Shown here piece by piece: positions 16,574 through 25,870 of a stretch of 64,000 nucleotides of DNA (position 1 is the stretch's first letter; every line of letters starts with the position of its first letter). Location: contig JBAOHL010000005.1 in NCBI GenBank assembly GCA_037045045.1, positions 310,001-374,000 of the forward strand, given 5' to 3'. The notes below the pieces were generated by a model that saw nothing but the letters and a program-made list of their open reading frames with translations, was not told the DNA's origin and searched no databases. The translations under genes were made by a program, and so were the position numbers. Source of the DNA: Phosphoribacter sp037045045 (lineage in GTDB: Bacteria > Actinomycetota > Actinomycetes > Actinomycetales > Dermatophilaceae).

Positions 16574-16968
16574 GGGTGGACGAGTCGGTCGATACGCCGG
16601 GTTCTGTCCCCCGACGCCGTTTCCGACGCCGAGGTGGCGGTCATCCATCTCCGCCGGCCATTGCTGACCGGCTCTAGCGCTCTACCCGCAGGCTCGGGCG
16701 GGCCGCCCTCGAACGTCTGCTGTGCGAGCTTGCTCCGGGTGGGGTTTGCCGAGCCGACGTGGTCGCCCACGCCGCTGGTGGTCTCTTACACCACCGTTTC
16801 ACCCTTGCCGCTGGCCGGCGAGCCGACCGACGGCGGTCTGTTCTCTGTGGCACTGTCCCGCGGATCGCTCCGGGTGGCCGTTAGCCACCACCCTGCCCTG
16901 CGGAGCCCGGACGTTCCTCGGCGCCCGGCTCACGCCGGACGACGCGACCGCCTGACCGACTCGTCCGG
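16574..16968 (-). ncRNA. rnpB: RNase P RNA, bacterial class A
   Basis: The ribozyme that matures tRNA 5' ends. On the minus strand the 5' part reads GACGAGTCGGTCAGGCGGTC, with the near-universal GAGGAACGTCCGGGCTCC box and CAGGGTGGTGGCTAACGGCC soon after, then the GGACAGTGCCACAGAGAACA (P4/J region) segment; the 3' part ends in CAGAACCCGGCGTATCGACC pairing back with the 5' end through GACCGACTCGTC to form helix P1. The size (about 395 nt) is right for actinobacterial class A RNA. Exact termini are estimated to within about 5 nt. Short open frames across it are not genes. Confidence 0.95.
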
Positions 16969-17141
16969 CTCCAGTATGCCGCCCGTCCGGTCGGGCGCGA
17001 AACCTCCGATGCACCCGGTCACGCTGTGGCGGTTCCGGTGCGACATGGCAGATCGGCCTGCCCGGACCCCACCCAACTAGCTGGATACCCGCGCGGCGGC
17101 TACCGGGAGGGTGCCCGCCGTCCCACTGCACCCGGGCACAC

Positions 17142-17178
17142 CGCAACGCGGCCGATGGTGCACACCGACCGCGTTGCG
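17142..17178. terminator. Hairpin downstream of mtlA
   Basis: Perfect 10-bp arms CGCAACGCGG and CCGCGTTGCG with a 17-nt loop, 16 bp beyond the mtlA stop codon (minus strand). No U tract, as is common in actinobacteria. The rest of the 226-bp gap between rnpB and mtlA shows no gene. Confidence 0.6.
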
Positions 17179-17194
17179 ACTGGGTGAGCGGCGC

Positions 17195-19278
17195 CTAGGC
17201 ACGGACTCCGTCGAGGATGGCCAGGACGTCCTGAGCGGTCTTCGCCCCGCGCAACGCCTCGACGTCAGCGGGATCGAGGAAGACCTTGGCGAGCTTGGAC
17301 AGCAGGGTGAGGTGATCGTCCCCCGCGCCGGCGATGCCGACGACGAATTCGGTGGGCTTGCCGTTCCACTCGATGCTGGTCGGGATAGCGGACGAACGAC
17401 ATGGCCGTGCGGCGGATCGAGGCCTTGGCCTCGTTCGTGCCGTGCGGGATGGCCAGCAGGTTGCCCATGTACGTCGACACCGACAGCTCACGCTCGTGCA
17501 TCGAGGCGATATATGACTCGTCCACGGCCCCGACACCGACGAGCAGCTGGCCCGCCTCGGTGATCGCGTCATCCCGGGTCCGGGCAGTCCCTGCGAGCAC
17601 CACGGCGTCCGCCGCCAGGACGCCGTTGCCAGCCGGAGCGTTCCTGGGTTCATCGACAGCGACCGCACTCGCCGCCCCGGCGGCCGCACCCGCGACACGG
17701 GCCTGGGACTCGGCCGGCGCGATGTGCGCCGAGTCGGCCGGTCGCCCCGCATTGGTCTGCCCGAGAAGCTCGACGATCTCGTCGTAGCGCGGGCTGCCCA
17801 TGAAGTTGTCGACGGACACGTGCACGGCTGACCCGGTGCGCTGACGCGCTCGTTCGGTGAGGTCCTGATGCGTGACGACAAGGTCGACGTCATCGGTGAG
17901 GTTGGCGATCGCCTTGTTGACGACCGTGACGTCGGAGAACCCGGCAGCCTGGATCTTGCGCCGCAGGACCGCTGGCGCCCATGGCCGAGGAACCCATCCC
18001 CGCGTCGCAGGCGAAGACGATCCGGTGGATCGGTCCGGTGTGCTCGGCACCGGCGCTCCGGGATCCCGCGCCGACGAGCGCCGCCGAAGCAACCGACGTC
18101 TTGCCCTTCATCTGCTCCATCGAGGCCGTCGCGGCCGCCAGGTCCTCGCCCTCGTCAGAGCGGTCGGTCCGCAACAGGAAACCGGCGACGAGGAAACTCA
18201 CCGTGGCGGCGAGCACCACCGAGAGGATCACGCCGATGTAGCTGTCGTTGGCCGTCTGGGCCAGCACCGCGAGGATCGAGCCGGGAGCGGCCGGTGCGCG
18301 TAGGCCCGAACCGAACAGGACGTTCGTGAAGACGCCGGTCATGCCGCCGAGGATCGTCGCCGCGATGAGCTTGGGCTTCATGAGGACGTACGGGAAATAG
18401 ATCTCGTGGATACCACCGACGAAGTGGATGAGAGCCGCGCCGGGAGCCGAGGCGCGAGCGACGCCCTTGCCGAACATCATGTAGGCCAGCAGTAGCCCCA
18501 GGCCCGGACCAGGGTTGGCTTCGAGCAGGAACAGGATCGACTTGCCGTTGGTTGCCAATTGGCTCGTCCCCAGCGGGGTGAGCACGCCGTGGTTGATGGC
18601 GTTGTTGAGGAAGAGCACCTTGGCCGGTTCGATCAACAGCGACGTCAGGGGCAATAGGCCGTTCGAGACGAGCGTGTCGACGACGTTGCCGGCGACCCTG
18701 CTGAAGGCCGCGACGACAGGGCCCATCCCGAAGAAGCCGACGACGGCGAGAATCATGCCCCAGATGCCGGCGGAGAAGTTGTTGACGAGCATCTCGAACC
18801 CGGGCTTGATCTTGCCGTCCCAGAGACCGTCGATGAGCTTGATCGTCGCCCCGCCCAGCGGGCCCATGATCATCGCACCCATGAACATCGGGATGTCGGT
18901 GCCCGCGATGACACCCATCGTCGCGATGGCCCCGACGACACCGCCCCGGACGTCGTAGACGATCTTGCCGCCGGTGTACCCGATGAGGATCGGCAACAAG
19001 TAGTTGATCATCGGGCCGACGATGCCCTTGCCTTCGTACGTCCCCCAGCCGCCGATGTGAGCGACCCAGCTGTCGCCGGCGAGGCCGCCGTTACCTCCGA
19101 GGTTGAGCCATCCGCTCTTGATGAACAGGGCCGTGATGAGTCCCCAGGCGATGAACGCGCCGATGTTCGGCATCACCATGTTGGACAGGAACGTCCCAAA
19201 TTTCTGCACGTGCACGCGCGCCGAGGTGCGCTGTCCTGTCGCCGACGTGCCCTCCGCCGCAGTCGATGTCATCGCCAT
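17195..19278 (-). CDS. mtlA: PTS mannitol transporter EIICBA (two 1-bp insertions as read)
   Basis: Imports mannitol and phosphorylates it to mannitol-1-phosphate. Domains in order: membrane EIIC (SNMVMPNIGAFIAWGLITAL, GPMINYLLPILIGYTGG, NNAINHGVLTPLG and the GGIHEIYFPYVLMKP loop), EIIB with phospho-Cys IVFACDAGMGSSAMGAS, and EIIA with active His in LLAIPHGTNEAK. The reading frame breaks twice: within EIIB at about 17975 (AGC[G]GTC) and in EIIA at about 17376 (CCC[G]ACC). Removing one base at each gives a continuous 693-residue protein matching the E. coli-type CBA fusion. Otherwise the gene looks intact, so these are more likely read errors than decay. Start ATG 19278 has GAAAGG 6 nt upstream; 19284 and 19272 are alternatives. 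Confidence 0.88.
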
Positions 19279-19340
19279 CGCCATCCTTTCGACCTGGCCC
19301 ACCGGATGGTGGACCGGAACGTGGCCCACATCACACCTAT

Positions 19341-19385
19341 GAATGTGAGATTCCATTTATATCTGCCTGATCTTGACCGAGTCAA
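19341..19385 (-). promoter_or_regulatory. mtlA promoter with overlapping palindromes
   Basis: On the minus strand: -35 TTGACT (19385-19380), 18-bp spacer, -10 TATAAA (19361-19356), about 70 bp before mtlA. The -35 lies inside a perfect palindrome TTGAC-CGA-GTCAA (19373-19385), and GAAT-GTGAG-ATTC (19341-19353) lies just past the -10. This is the most AT-rich spot nearby. The palindromes are likely operators for a sugar regulator or CRP-like factor; no regulator gene is adjacent. The remainder of the 308-bp divergent gap shows nothing else I can name. Confidence 0.6.
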
Positions 19386-19586
19386 GGGCTTGTGGCAAGG
19401 TTGGTCCATCAAACAGGCAGAAACTGGCTTCCGATCGTGCCCGAGTCGTTCGAAGCCTCGCGGCCCTCTCTCGGCCTCGAGCCACCGACCCGCCCGGCCT
19501 GTCACCGGAGTACCTGTTCGATCCGTCGGTCGGCCTGGGCCGGATCCGTCGACAACCCCTGATGTACGGCCCGTGAGGAGACCCGA

Positions 19587-20630
19587 ATGAAGGCCCTGAG
19601 GTTTTACGCACCCGAGGACGTGCGGCTCGAGGACATCCCCGAGCCGGTCTGTGGCCCGGGCGAGGTCAAGCTCCGGATCCGCAACTGCTCCACCTGCGGG
19701 ACCGACGTGAAGATCCTGCACAACGGCCATCAGAACCTCACCCCGCCGCGGACCATCGGCCACGAGATCGCCGGCGAGGTCGTCGACGTGGGCGACGGCG
19801 TCACCGGTTGGCAGGTCGGCGACCGTGCCCAGGTCATCGCCGCCGTGCCGTGTGGCGAGTGCTACGAGTGCCGCAAGGGCTGGATGGCGGTCTGCCAGAA
19901 CCAGACCTCGGTGGGCTATCAATACGAGGGGGGCTTCGCGGAATACATGATCGTGCCCCGCGAGGTGCTCAAGGTCGACGGGCTCAACCGCATCCCGGAC
20001 AACGTCGGCTATGACGAGGCCTCGGCCGCCGAGCCGATGGCCTGCGCGATCAACGCCCAGGAACTGCTCGGGATCGAGCCGGGCGACACCGTCGTCGTCT
20101 TCGGGGCCGGGCCGATCGGGTGCATGCACATCCGGATCGCCCGCGGCGTCCACCAGTGCGGCCCGGTCTACCTCGTCGACGTCAACGCCGAACGCCTCAA
20201 GCTGTCCGCCGACGCCGTGCACCCCGACGCGGTCATCGACGGGTCGACGGTCGACGTGGTCGAACAGGTCATGGCACTGACCGGCGGACGCGGAGCCGAT
20301 GTCGTCATCACCGCGACGGCGGCCAACGTCACCCAGGAGCAGGCCATCGCGATGGCCGCGCGCAACGGCCGGATCTCGTTCTTCGGCGGGCTGCCCAAGA
20401 CCAACCCGACGATCACCTGCGACTCCAACCTGGTCCACTATCGCCAGCTGCATATCCACGGCGCCAACGGCTCGGCCCCGGAGCACAACCGTCGGGCCCT
20501 GGACTACATCTCGACCGGGCAGGTTCCGGTCAAGGACCTCATCACCGCACGGATCAAGCTGGACGACGTGCTCGACGCCTTTGCCGTCGTGCAGGCCGGA
20601 TCGGCGATCAAGGTCACCGTCGAGCCCTAA
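19587..20630 (+). CDS. Zinc-dependent medium-chain dehydrogenase (polyol/sorbitol-type)
   Basis: A 347-residue zinc alcohol dehydrogenase. Catalytic zinc ligands: Cys in CSTCGTDVK and His-Glu in TIGHEIAGEVV; structural zinc by four Cys in PCGECYECRKGWMAVC. The Rossmann motif is VVVFGAGPIGCMHIRIA with Asp in YLVDVNAERL, favouring NAD+. Closest in pattern to sorbitol/threonine dehydrogenases of the MDR family. It is divergent from mtlA across a shared promoter region, so a role in polyol (mannitol-1-phosphate or related) oxidation is plausible, but substrate specificity is not visible. Start ATG 19587 has GGAGA upstream. Confidence 0.85.
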   Translation: MKALRFYAPEDVRLEDIPEPVCGPGEVKLRIRNCSTCGTDVKILHNGHQNLTPPRTIGHEIAGEVVDVGDGVTGWQVGDRAQVIAAVPCGECYECRKGWMAVCQNQTSVGYQYEGGFAEYMIVPREVLKVDGLNRIPDNVGYDEASAAEPMACAINAQELLGIEPGDTVVVFGAGPIGCMHIRIARGVHQCGPVYLVDVNAERLKLSADAVHPDAVIDGSTVDVVEQVMALTGGRGADVVITATAANVTQEQAIAMAARNGRISFFGGLPKTNPTITCDSNLVHYRQLHIHGANGSAPEHNRRALDYISTGQVPVKDLITARIKLDDVLDAFAVVQAGSAIKVTVEP

Positions 20631-20677
20631 CGAGCTCCGGTCGGCTTCGGTGCGTGAGGGCTCGTAGGCTCGGGCGC

Positions 20678-21445
20678 ATGCCGGTGTTCCGGAAGGCCTC
20701 GACCCGCGCGCCCCAGGGGTACTTCGCGTGGGAGGCCGCCGGATTGCGCTGGCTCGCCGAGGCCGGCGACGGCGCGTCGGTCGTGCCGGTGGTCGGCGTC
20801 GGCGCGGACCACCTCGACCTGGCCCGTCTCACCCCGACCGGACCGACCCGTGACGCGGCCGAGCGCTTCGGCGTCGCCCTGGCCCGCACGCACCTGGCCG
20901 GCGCACCGGCATACGGCAGCCCGCCACCGGGCTGGGCCGGCGACGGGTTCTTCGGCCCGCTGTCCGACCCGCTGCCCCTCGCGCTGCACCCGCATCGGCA
21001 GTGGAGCGCGTTCTGGGCACAGGAGCGACTCGCCCCGATCACGCAGGTATGCCGCGACGCCGGTGTGTTCTCGGCGCAAGATGCCGCGGTGCTCGACGAC
21101 GTGGCGCAGCGGTGCGCGGACGGCCGCTTCGACGACGGCGACCCGCCCTCGCGCATCCACGGGGACCTGTGGTCCGGCAACGTCCTGTGGACCGCCGAGG
21201 GAGCGACCCTCATCGACCCTTCGGCCCACGGCGGGCACCGCGAGTACGACCTGGCCATGCTCGCCCTGTTCGGGGCACCGCACCTGCCCGCCATCCTCGC
21301 GGCATACCAGTCGGTGTCGCCCTTGGCCGACGGCTGGCACGAACGAGTCGGGCTGCACCAACTCCACGCCCTCGCGGTGCACGCGCTGCTCTTCGGCTCC
21401 GGGTATGCGGCGCAGACCCTCGCGACGGCCCGGCGCTACCGCTGA
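20678..21445 (+). CDS. Fructosamine kinase family protein
   Basis: A 255-residue kinase-fold protein (MPVFRKASTRAPQGYFAWEA). The catalytic-loop motif IHGDLWSGNVLW and the metal-binding ATLIDPSAHGGHREYDLAML are diagnostic of the fructosamine-3-kinase/ketosamine kinase family, which repairs glycated amines. The start is slightly short at the N-terminal lobe compared with the family (usually about 280-290 residues), the glycine-rich part being reduced. Its last 10 bp overlap the end of the convergent RNB ribonuclease gene. Physiological substrate unknown. Confidence 0.85.
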   Translation: MPVFRKASTRAPQGYFAWEAAGLRWLAEAGDGASVVPVVGVGADHLDLARLTPTGPTRDAAERFGVALARTHLAGAPAYGSPPPGWAGDGFFGPLSDPLPLALHPHRQWSAFWAQERLAPITQVCRDAGVFSAQDAAVLDDVAQRCADGRFDDGDPPSRIHGDLWSGNVLWTAEGATLIDPSAHGGHREYDLAMLALFGAPHLPAILAAYQSVSPLADGWHERVGLHQLHALAVHALLFGSGYAAQTLATARRYR

Positions 21446-22929
21446 GTGCTCGACGGGACGAGGCGCAGCGAACTCGTCCCTGCCTCGACGTCCGCACCGA
21501 CGACGACGACCTCGACCTGGTCGCCCGGACGCGCCGAGCCTTCGGCCGCAGCCAGCACCGCGGGCTCCGCGAGTTGAACCACGGGAGTGCCCTTGTGGTT
21601 GACGTCGACGACCGTTCCCGACAGGGTCGCCCCGACGTGTCGGGACAGGGCCGCCGCTTCGACCGCGTCGGTGCACGCCCGGTCGACCGCGTTCGCCCGG
21701 TGGTCGGATTCGGCCATGATCTGCGGAAGGCTCGGCAGCGCGGACCTCGCCCAGTCCGGGACCTCGGCGCCCGAGCACACCGCCTCGCAGACGACCAGCC
21801 CGAACCGGTCGACGAGCCGGCGCAGCGGCGCGGTGACGTGGGCGTACGGTGCCGCGACGGCCGCGTGCTGGCGCTGGGCCGGTGCGGCACCGTCGAACGG
21901 GGTGTACCCGGCACCTCGGAAGAGGGCGGTGGCCTCGTGGATGAGGGCGAGGTGGCGGCGGTCCGTGCGGTCCAGGGATCGCAGGAAGTCCCCGTACCGC
22001 TGCCCGTCGGGCCAGGGCACCCCCAGCGCCCGGGCCTGCCGACGGAACCGCTGGATCGCGCCGGGGTCCGGGGCCGGCATGGTCCGCAGGATGCCGACGC
22101 CGGCCCGCAGCATGAGCTCGGCGGCGGCCATGCCGGTCATCAGCGAGATCTGAGCGTTCCAGTCCTCGGTGGCCAGCGGCGGCCGGAAGGCCGTGACGTA
22201 GCCGCCCGCGGGATCCTCGTGCACCTGTTGTTCGGGCATCGGTAGCGAGGCGCCACCGCGCGATCGTTCCAGGGCGATCCGCGCCCGGCCGATTTCGCCA
22301 AGCAGGACGAACCGCTCGTCGTTCGTCCCGGCGTCGAGGGACTGTTGGGCCGCTTCGTAGTCCAATCGGTCGTGGCTGCGGACCATGGCGAGGTAGACGT
22401 CGGTCGAGGTGACCTGCCCGGAGGCGTCCAGCACGAGGTCCCAGACGTAGGCCGGTCGGACTTGGCCGGGCAGCAGGCTCGCCGCCGCCTCGCTGAGCTG
22501 CGGCGGGTGCAGCGGGGCGCGCCGATCGGGCAGGTACACCGTCTGGCCTCGCCGCCGAGCCTCGGCGTCGACCGCGCCGCCGGGGCGCACGAACGCGGGG
22601 ACGTCGGCGATGGCGTACCGGACGCGGTAGCCGTCCCCGGCGCGTTCGAGCAGCATGGCCTGGTCGAGGTCCATCGACCCGACCGGATCGAGGGTGCAGA
22701 AGGGGGCGGCCGTCTCGTCACGGCTCGCCCGGGTGACGGCGGCGGCTGCGGCAGCGGCTTCGGCGAGGACGTCGGCGGGGAAGGCGTCGGGCACCCCGAG
22801 CTGCGTCCTGATCGCGTCGAACCTCCGCTGCAGGGCGCCGGATCCGGTCGCCACCGCCGTCGCGCCGACCGACCCGGCGGCGGCGATAGCGGGCCCGTCC
22901 CGCCGGTAGCTGATCACGCTCGTCGGCAC
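21436..22929 (-). CDS. RNB-domain 3'-5' exoribonuclease (RNase II/R-like)
   Basis: A 497-residue protein starting at GTG (VPTSVISYRRDGPAIAAAG). The RNB catalytic domain occupies most of it: FCTLDPVGSMDLDQAM with the catalytic Asp residues, RYAIADVPAFVRPGG, YLPDRRAPLHPPQLSE and the later PYAHVTAPLRRLVDRF. A short beta-barrel-like tail ends the protein (TLSGTVVDVNHKGTPVVQLAEP), in place of a full S1 domain; N-terminal cold-shock domains are missing. This shortened form is common in actinobacteria. Role: degradation of single-stranded RNA, details unknown. Confidence 0.88.
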   Translation of the reverse strand: MPTSVISYRRDGPAIAAAGSVGATAVATGSGALQRRFDAIRTQLGVPDAFPADVLAEAAAAAAAVTRASRDETAAPFCTLDPVGSMDLDQAMLLERAGDGYRVRYAIADVPAFVRPGGAVDAEARRRGQTVYLPDRRAPLHPPQLSEAAASLLPGQVRPAYVWDLVLDASGQVTSTDVYLAMVRSHDRLDYEAAQQSLDAGTNDERFVLLGEIGRARIALERSRGGASLPMPEQQVHEDPAGGYVTAFRPPLATEDWNAQISLMTGMAAAELMLRAGVGILRTMPAPDPGAIQRFRRQARALGVPWPDGQRYGDFLRSLDRTDRRHLALIHEATALFRGAGYTPFDGAAPAQRQHAAVAAPYAHVTAPLRRLVDRFGLVVCEAVCSGAEVPDWARSALPSLPQIMAESDHRANAVDRACTDAVEAAALSRHVGATLSGTVVDVNHKGTPVVQLAEPAVLAAAEGSARPGDQVEVVVVGADVEAGTSSLRLVPSSTQR

Positions 22930-22961
22930 CCGGCCACCCTAGGACATCGGGGTTCGACGGC

Positions 22962-24284
22962 TTAGCCGGACAGGCCGTCGAGGTGCGCCGTGCGATTGAC
23001 GAAGGGCACCGACACCGGACCGTCGGACCACAGTTCGACGCAGGTGAGCGAAGCCGGCTCGGTCGCCGGGGCCCAGAACCGTTCGGCCGCGCTGCCGAGG
23101 ACATCGGCCAGGACGACGAGGATCGGCACGCGGCTGGTCACCACGACGACGGTCCCCCCGGGCTCGAGAGCTCGACCCAAGGCCGCGAGGACGCGGTGGC
23201 GGACGGCATCGCGCGACTCCCCGCCAGGCGGCCCGTATGCCGGGTCGGCGCGCATCCGGGCCAGCCGGGCCGGGTGACGCGTCCCGATCTCGGCCAGGGT
23301 CAGCCCGTCCCATTGCCCGAAGGCCCGCTCGTCCCAGTCGGGGTCGACGTGGGGCACCACGTCAAGCGCCTCGGCGATCTGCGCACCGGTCTGCGCGACC
23401 CGTCGTAGCGAGGACGTGACGAGCCGCGCCGGTTCGTCGCCGACCAGGTCGGCGACGGCCTGCGCGGCCGCCCGGGCCTGGACCTGGCCGAGGGCGTTGA
23501 GTGGCGGGTCGCTGCCGCCGCGTCCGTCGAGGATGCCTGACACGGTGTTGTCGGTGACGCCGTGCCGGACGAGCACGAGCCGGGCGGGCGGGCTCATCGA
23601 GGCCGGTCGACCGGAGTCCATCTGGGCGATCCGGTCCGCCGCGGTGGGAGCAGTCGGTGTCCGGTCCGCCGCGGTGGGGACAGTCGGTGTCCGGTCCGCC
23701 GCGGTGGGGACAGTCGGTGTCCGGTCCGCCGCGGTGGGAGCAGTCGGTGTCCGGTCCGCCAAGTCGGGGGCCTGCGTCGCCCGCTCCTGCGGGGGCTGCT
23801 CGGAGGCAACCATCGCGTGCCCGGGCGGGGCGCTCGCCGTCGGCATCCGGTCGATGGTCCGTCCGTCCATGGCGTCGTTGGACAACGCGTCCGCGGCCTT
23901 GTTCTTCTCCCGTGGGACCCAGACGAAGCGCACCCGGCCACCGGCCGCCTCGATCCGGCGGCATACCGCACGGGCGTCGAGAGCCAGACGGCGCATGTCC
24001 TCGTGCTTGATCTTCCACCGGCCACTCATCTGTTCGACGACGAGTTTGGAGTCCATCCGGACCTCCACGTCGGCGGCCGGCTCGATCCGGAGCGCCCCCT
24101 CGAGCCCGGCGATCAGACCGGAGTATTCCGCCACGTTGTTGCTCGCCTGCCCAAGGGGCCGGGCCAGTTCGAGCACCACCGCACCGCTCTCGGCGTCTCG
24201 GACGAGAGCGCCGTAGCCGGCCACCCCGGGGTTGCCGCGGGAGCCGCCGTCGGCTTCGACGACGAGCCGACGACCATGGCTCAC
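22962..24284 (-). CDS. Bifunctional RNase H / acid phosphatase (histidine phosphatase) fusion
   Basis: 440 residues from GTG 24284, which overlaps the preceding gene's stop. N-terminal RNase HI-like domain (about 1-135): EADGGSRGNPGVAGYGA (first catalytic Asp), NNVAEYSGLIAGL (Glu), VRMDSKLVVEQMSG (Asp) and NKAADALSNDAM (last Asp). C-terminal histidine phosphatase (about 230-440): RLVLVRHGVTDNT with catalytic His and DERAFGQWDGLT. The fusion is the Rv2228c type, in which the phosphatase domain is related to CobC and the RNase H cleaves RNA:DNA hybrids. The inter-domain linker holds 11-residue repeats DRTPT(A/V)PTAA, four to five times (DNA 23634-23765). Operon with the zinc-ribbon gene. Confidence 0.92.
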   Translation of the reverse strand: MSHGRRLVVEADGGSRGNPGVAGYGALVRDAESGAVVLELARPLGQASNNVAEYSGLIAGLEGALRIEPAADVEVRMDSKLVVEQMSGRWKIKHEDMRRLALDARAVCRRIEAAGGRVRFVWVPREKNKAADALSNDAMDGRTIDRMPTASAPPGHAMVASEQPPQERATQAPDLADRTPTAPTAADRTPTVPTAADRTPTVPTAADRTPTAPTAADRIAQMDSGRPASMSPPARLVLVRHGVTDNTVSGILDGRGGSDPPLNALGQVQARAAAQAVADLVGDEPARLVTSSLRRVAQTGAQIAEALDVVPHVDPDWDERAFGQWDGLTLAEIGTRHPARLARMRADPAYGPPGGESRDAVRHRVLAALGRALEPGGTVVVVTSRVPILVVLADVLGSAAERFWAPATEPASLTCVELWSDGPVSVPFVNRTAHLDGLSG

Positions 24285-25021
24285 AGCCCCGACTCGGCGG
24301 TCCGCACGAGCACGCGCCGACACTCCTCGCAGCGCAGAACCTCGTCGGGCGGTGCCGCCTTGATCCGGGCGAGGTCGACCTGGTTGAGTTCGAGTTGGCA
24401 CCCGCCGCAGCGACGTTGGCGAAGCTCCGCGGCTCCGACGCCGCCGGCCGACGTGCGGATCTTCGCGTAGAGCGCGAGCAGGTCCTCGCCGACCTCGGGC
24501 GCCAGGCGAGCGCGCGTCTCGCGCACCGAGGCCTCCTCCTGTCCGAAGGTCGCGACCGCCGCGTCGCGGCTGGCGGTGACGTCGAGGAGCTGATCATCGA
24601 GGTGGCTGCGCTCGGCGGCGAGCGCGCCGACTCGCGCCTCGAGGGTCTCGGCCCGCTCCATGACCTCCAGTTCGAGGTCCTCCAACTCCCCCTGCCGGCG
24701 GGCCAGCGAGACGAGTTCGTGCTGGATCGCCTGCAGGTCCTTGGCCGTGCCCGTGCCCGCGTCGAGCCGGGCCTGGTCGCGTGCGGCCCGATCGCGGACG
24801 AGTTGGACGTCGGCCTCGGCCTTGGCGACCTCGCGTTCGACGTCCGAGAGGGCCGTACGGGCCAGAGCGAGGTCGGTGTCCAGAGTGTCGGATTGGGCCG
24901 TCAGCTCGGCCAGCTGCCGGTGTTGCGCGAGGGTGGCCCGGGCGTGCTCGATCTGGTCCAGCCGGGTGTCCAGGGTTTGGACCTCGATGAGCCGGGCCTG
25001 GCGGGTCGGGTCGGCTATCAG
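24281..25021 (-). CDS. Coiled-coil / C4 zinc-ribbon protein
   Basis: A 246-residue protein: a long coiled coil (about 8-185, e.g. RLIEVQTLDTRLDQIEHARATL) followed by a zinc ribbon with two CxxC pairs, QRRCGGCQLEL and LRCEECRRVL. This is the actinobacterial family of C4-type zinc-ribbon proteins lying between Nif3-like and RNase H genes; a nucleic-acid role is suspected. The start is unusual: the coiled coil begins immediately after a CTG at 25021, which has GGAGGT 5 nt upstream and overlaps the Nif3 stop as CTGA. No ATG or GTG precedes it; the first ATG would delete almost half of the coiled coil. Translationally coupled on both sides. Confidence 0.85.
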   Translation of the reverse strand: MIADPTRQARLIEVQTLDTRLDQIEHARATLAQHRQLAELTAQSDTLDTDLALARTALSDVEREVAKAEADVQLVRDRAARDQARLDAGTGTAKDLQAIQHELVSLARRQGELEDLELEVMERAETLEARVGALAAERSHLDDQLLDVTASRDAAVATFGQEEASVRETRARLAPEVGEDLLALYAKIRTSAGGVGAAELRQRRCGGCQLELNQVDLARIKAAPPDEVLRCEECRRVLVRTAESGL

Positions 25022-25869
25022 GGGGCACCTCCGGGCGCGTTGGCACCGACGACGAGGTCCCAGGGGTCGGTGCGCAGGGTCGAGATCCAGGTGTCCACGC
25101 TACCGGCGTCGTGGCCGGCCGTGTCCAGCTGCGCGAGCAGCCGGTCTCGGGCGTTGCGCAACCACGGCCACTCGCTGGCCCAATGCCCGGCGTCGACGAG
25201 GTACGGCGGGCCGCCGCGGGACTCTTCGCGCGCTTCGGAGGCCGGGTGATGGCGTAGGTCGGCGGTGACATAGACGTCCGCGCCGGCGGCCCGAACCGCG
25301 GCGAACAGGTCGTCCCCGGCGCCCCCCAACACCGCGACCGTGCGGACCGGCGTGTCCAGGTCGCCGCTGACCCGAATCCCGCCCGCCGTGCCGGGCAAGC
25401 CCTGCGCGAGACGTTCGGCAAAGCCCCGCAACGAGATCGGTTCGGGAAGCTGCCCGACTCGCCCGACGGCGCGGCCCTCGTCCAGCGTGAGCGGCGCGGT
25501 CGGGCCGAGCCCGCAGACCTCGGCCAACGCGTCACAGACGCCCGGGTCGGCGACGTCGGCGTTGGTGTGGGCGCAGTACACCGCGAGGTCCCCGACGACG
25601 GCGCGGGTCACGGCATACCCTTTCGCGCTCGTCGTCGCGACGGAGTGGACGCCGCGAAGCAGCAACGGGTGGTGCGTGAGGAGCAGGTCGGCCCCCGCGT
25701 CGACCGCCTCCTCGATGACGGCGATCGTCGGGTCGACGGCGAAGTGGACGAGTCGCACCGGCTGGTCGAGGTCCCCGGTGACGAGGCCGACGCGGTCCCA
25801 CGACATGGCGGTCGAGGGCGGGTAGAGACTCTCGATCGCCTCGACGACGCTGCGCAGACGGGGTGGCAC
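25018..25869 (-). CDS. Nif3-like dinuclear metal center protein (YbgI/DUF34 family)
   Basis: A 283-residue Nif3 family protein: VEAIESLYPPSTAMSWDRVGLVTGD at the N-terminus (split here as YPPSTAMSWDRVGL), then LLLTHHPLLLRGVHSV with the two-histidine metal site, YCAHTNADVADPG, GGAGDDLFAAVRAAGADVYVTADLRHH and LVDAGHWASEWPWL. The family forms hexamers with a dinuclear metal centre; the function may be GTP cyclohydrolase-like or nucleotide related and remains uncertain. GTG 25869 (PPRLRSVVEAIESL) is required to keep the first helix; it begins 1 nt after the tRNA-Val 3' end on the same strand, leaving no room for a leader. Confidence 0.9.
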   Translation of the reverse strand: MPPRLRSVVEAIESLYPPSTAMSWDRVGLVTGDLDQPVRLVHFAVDPTIAVIEEAVDAGADLLLTHHPLLLRGVHSVATTSAKGYAVTRAVVGDLAVYCAHTNADVADPGVCDALAEVCGLGPTAPLTLDEGRAVGRVGQLPEPISLRGFAERLAQGLPGTAGGIRVSGDLDTPVRTVAVLGGAGDDLFAAVRAAGADVYVTADLRHHPASEAREESRGGPPYLVDAGHWASEWPWLRNARDRLLAQLDTAGHDAGSVDTWISTLRTDPWDLVVGANAPGGAP

Positions 25870-25870
25870 G

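Noticed and set aside
16506..17080. Open frames across the rnpB region
   Set aside because: The sequence is RNase P RNA with its conserved boxes; frames there have no coding support.
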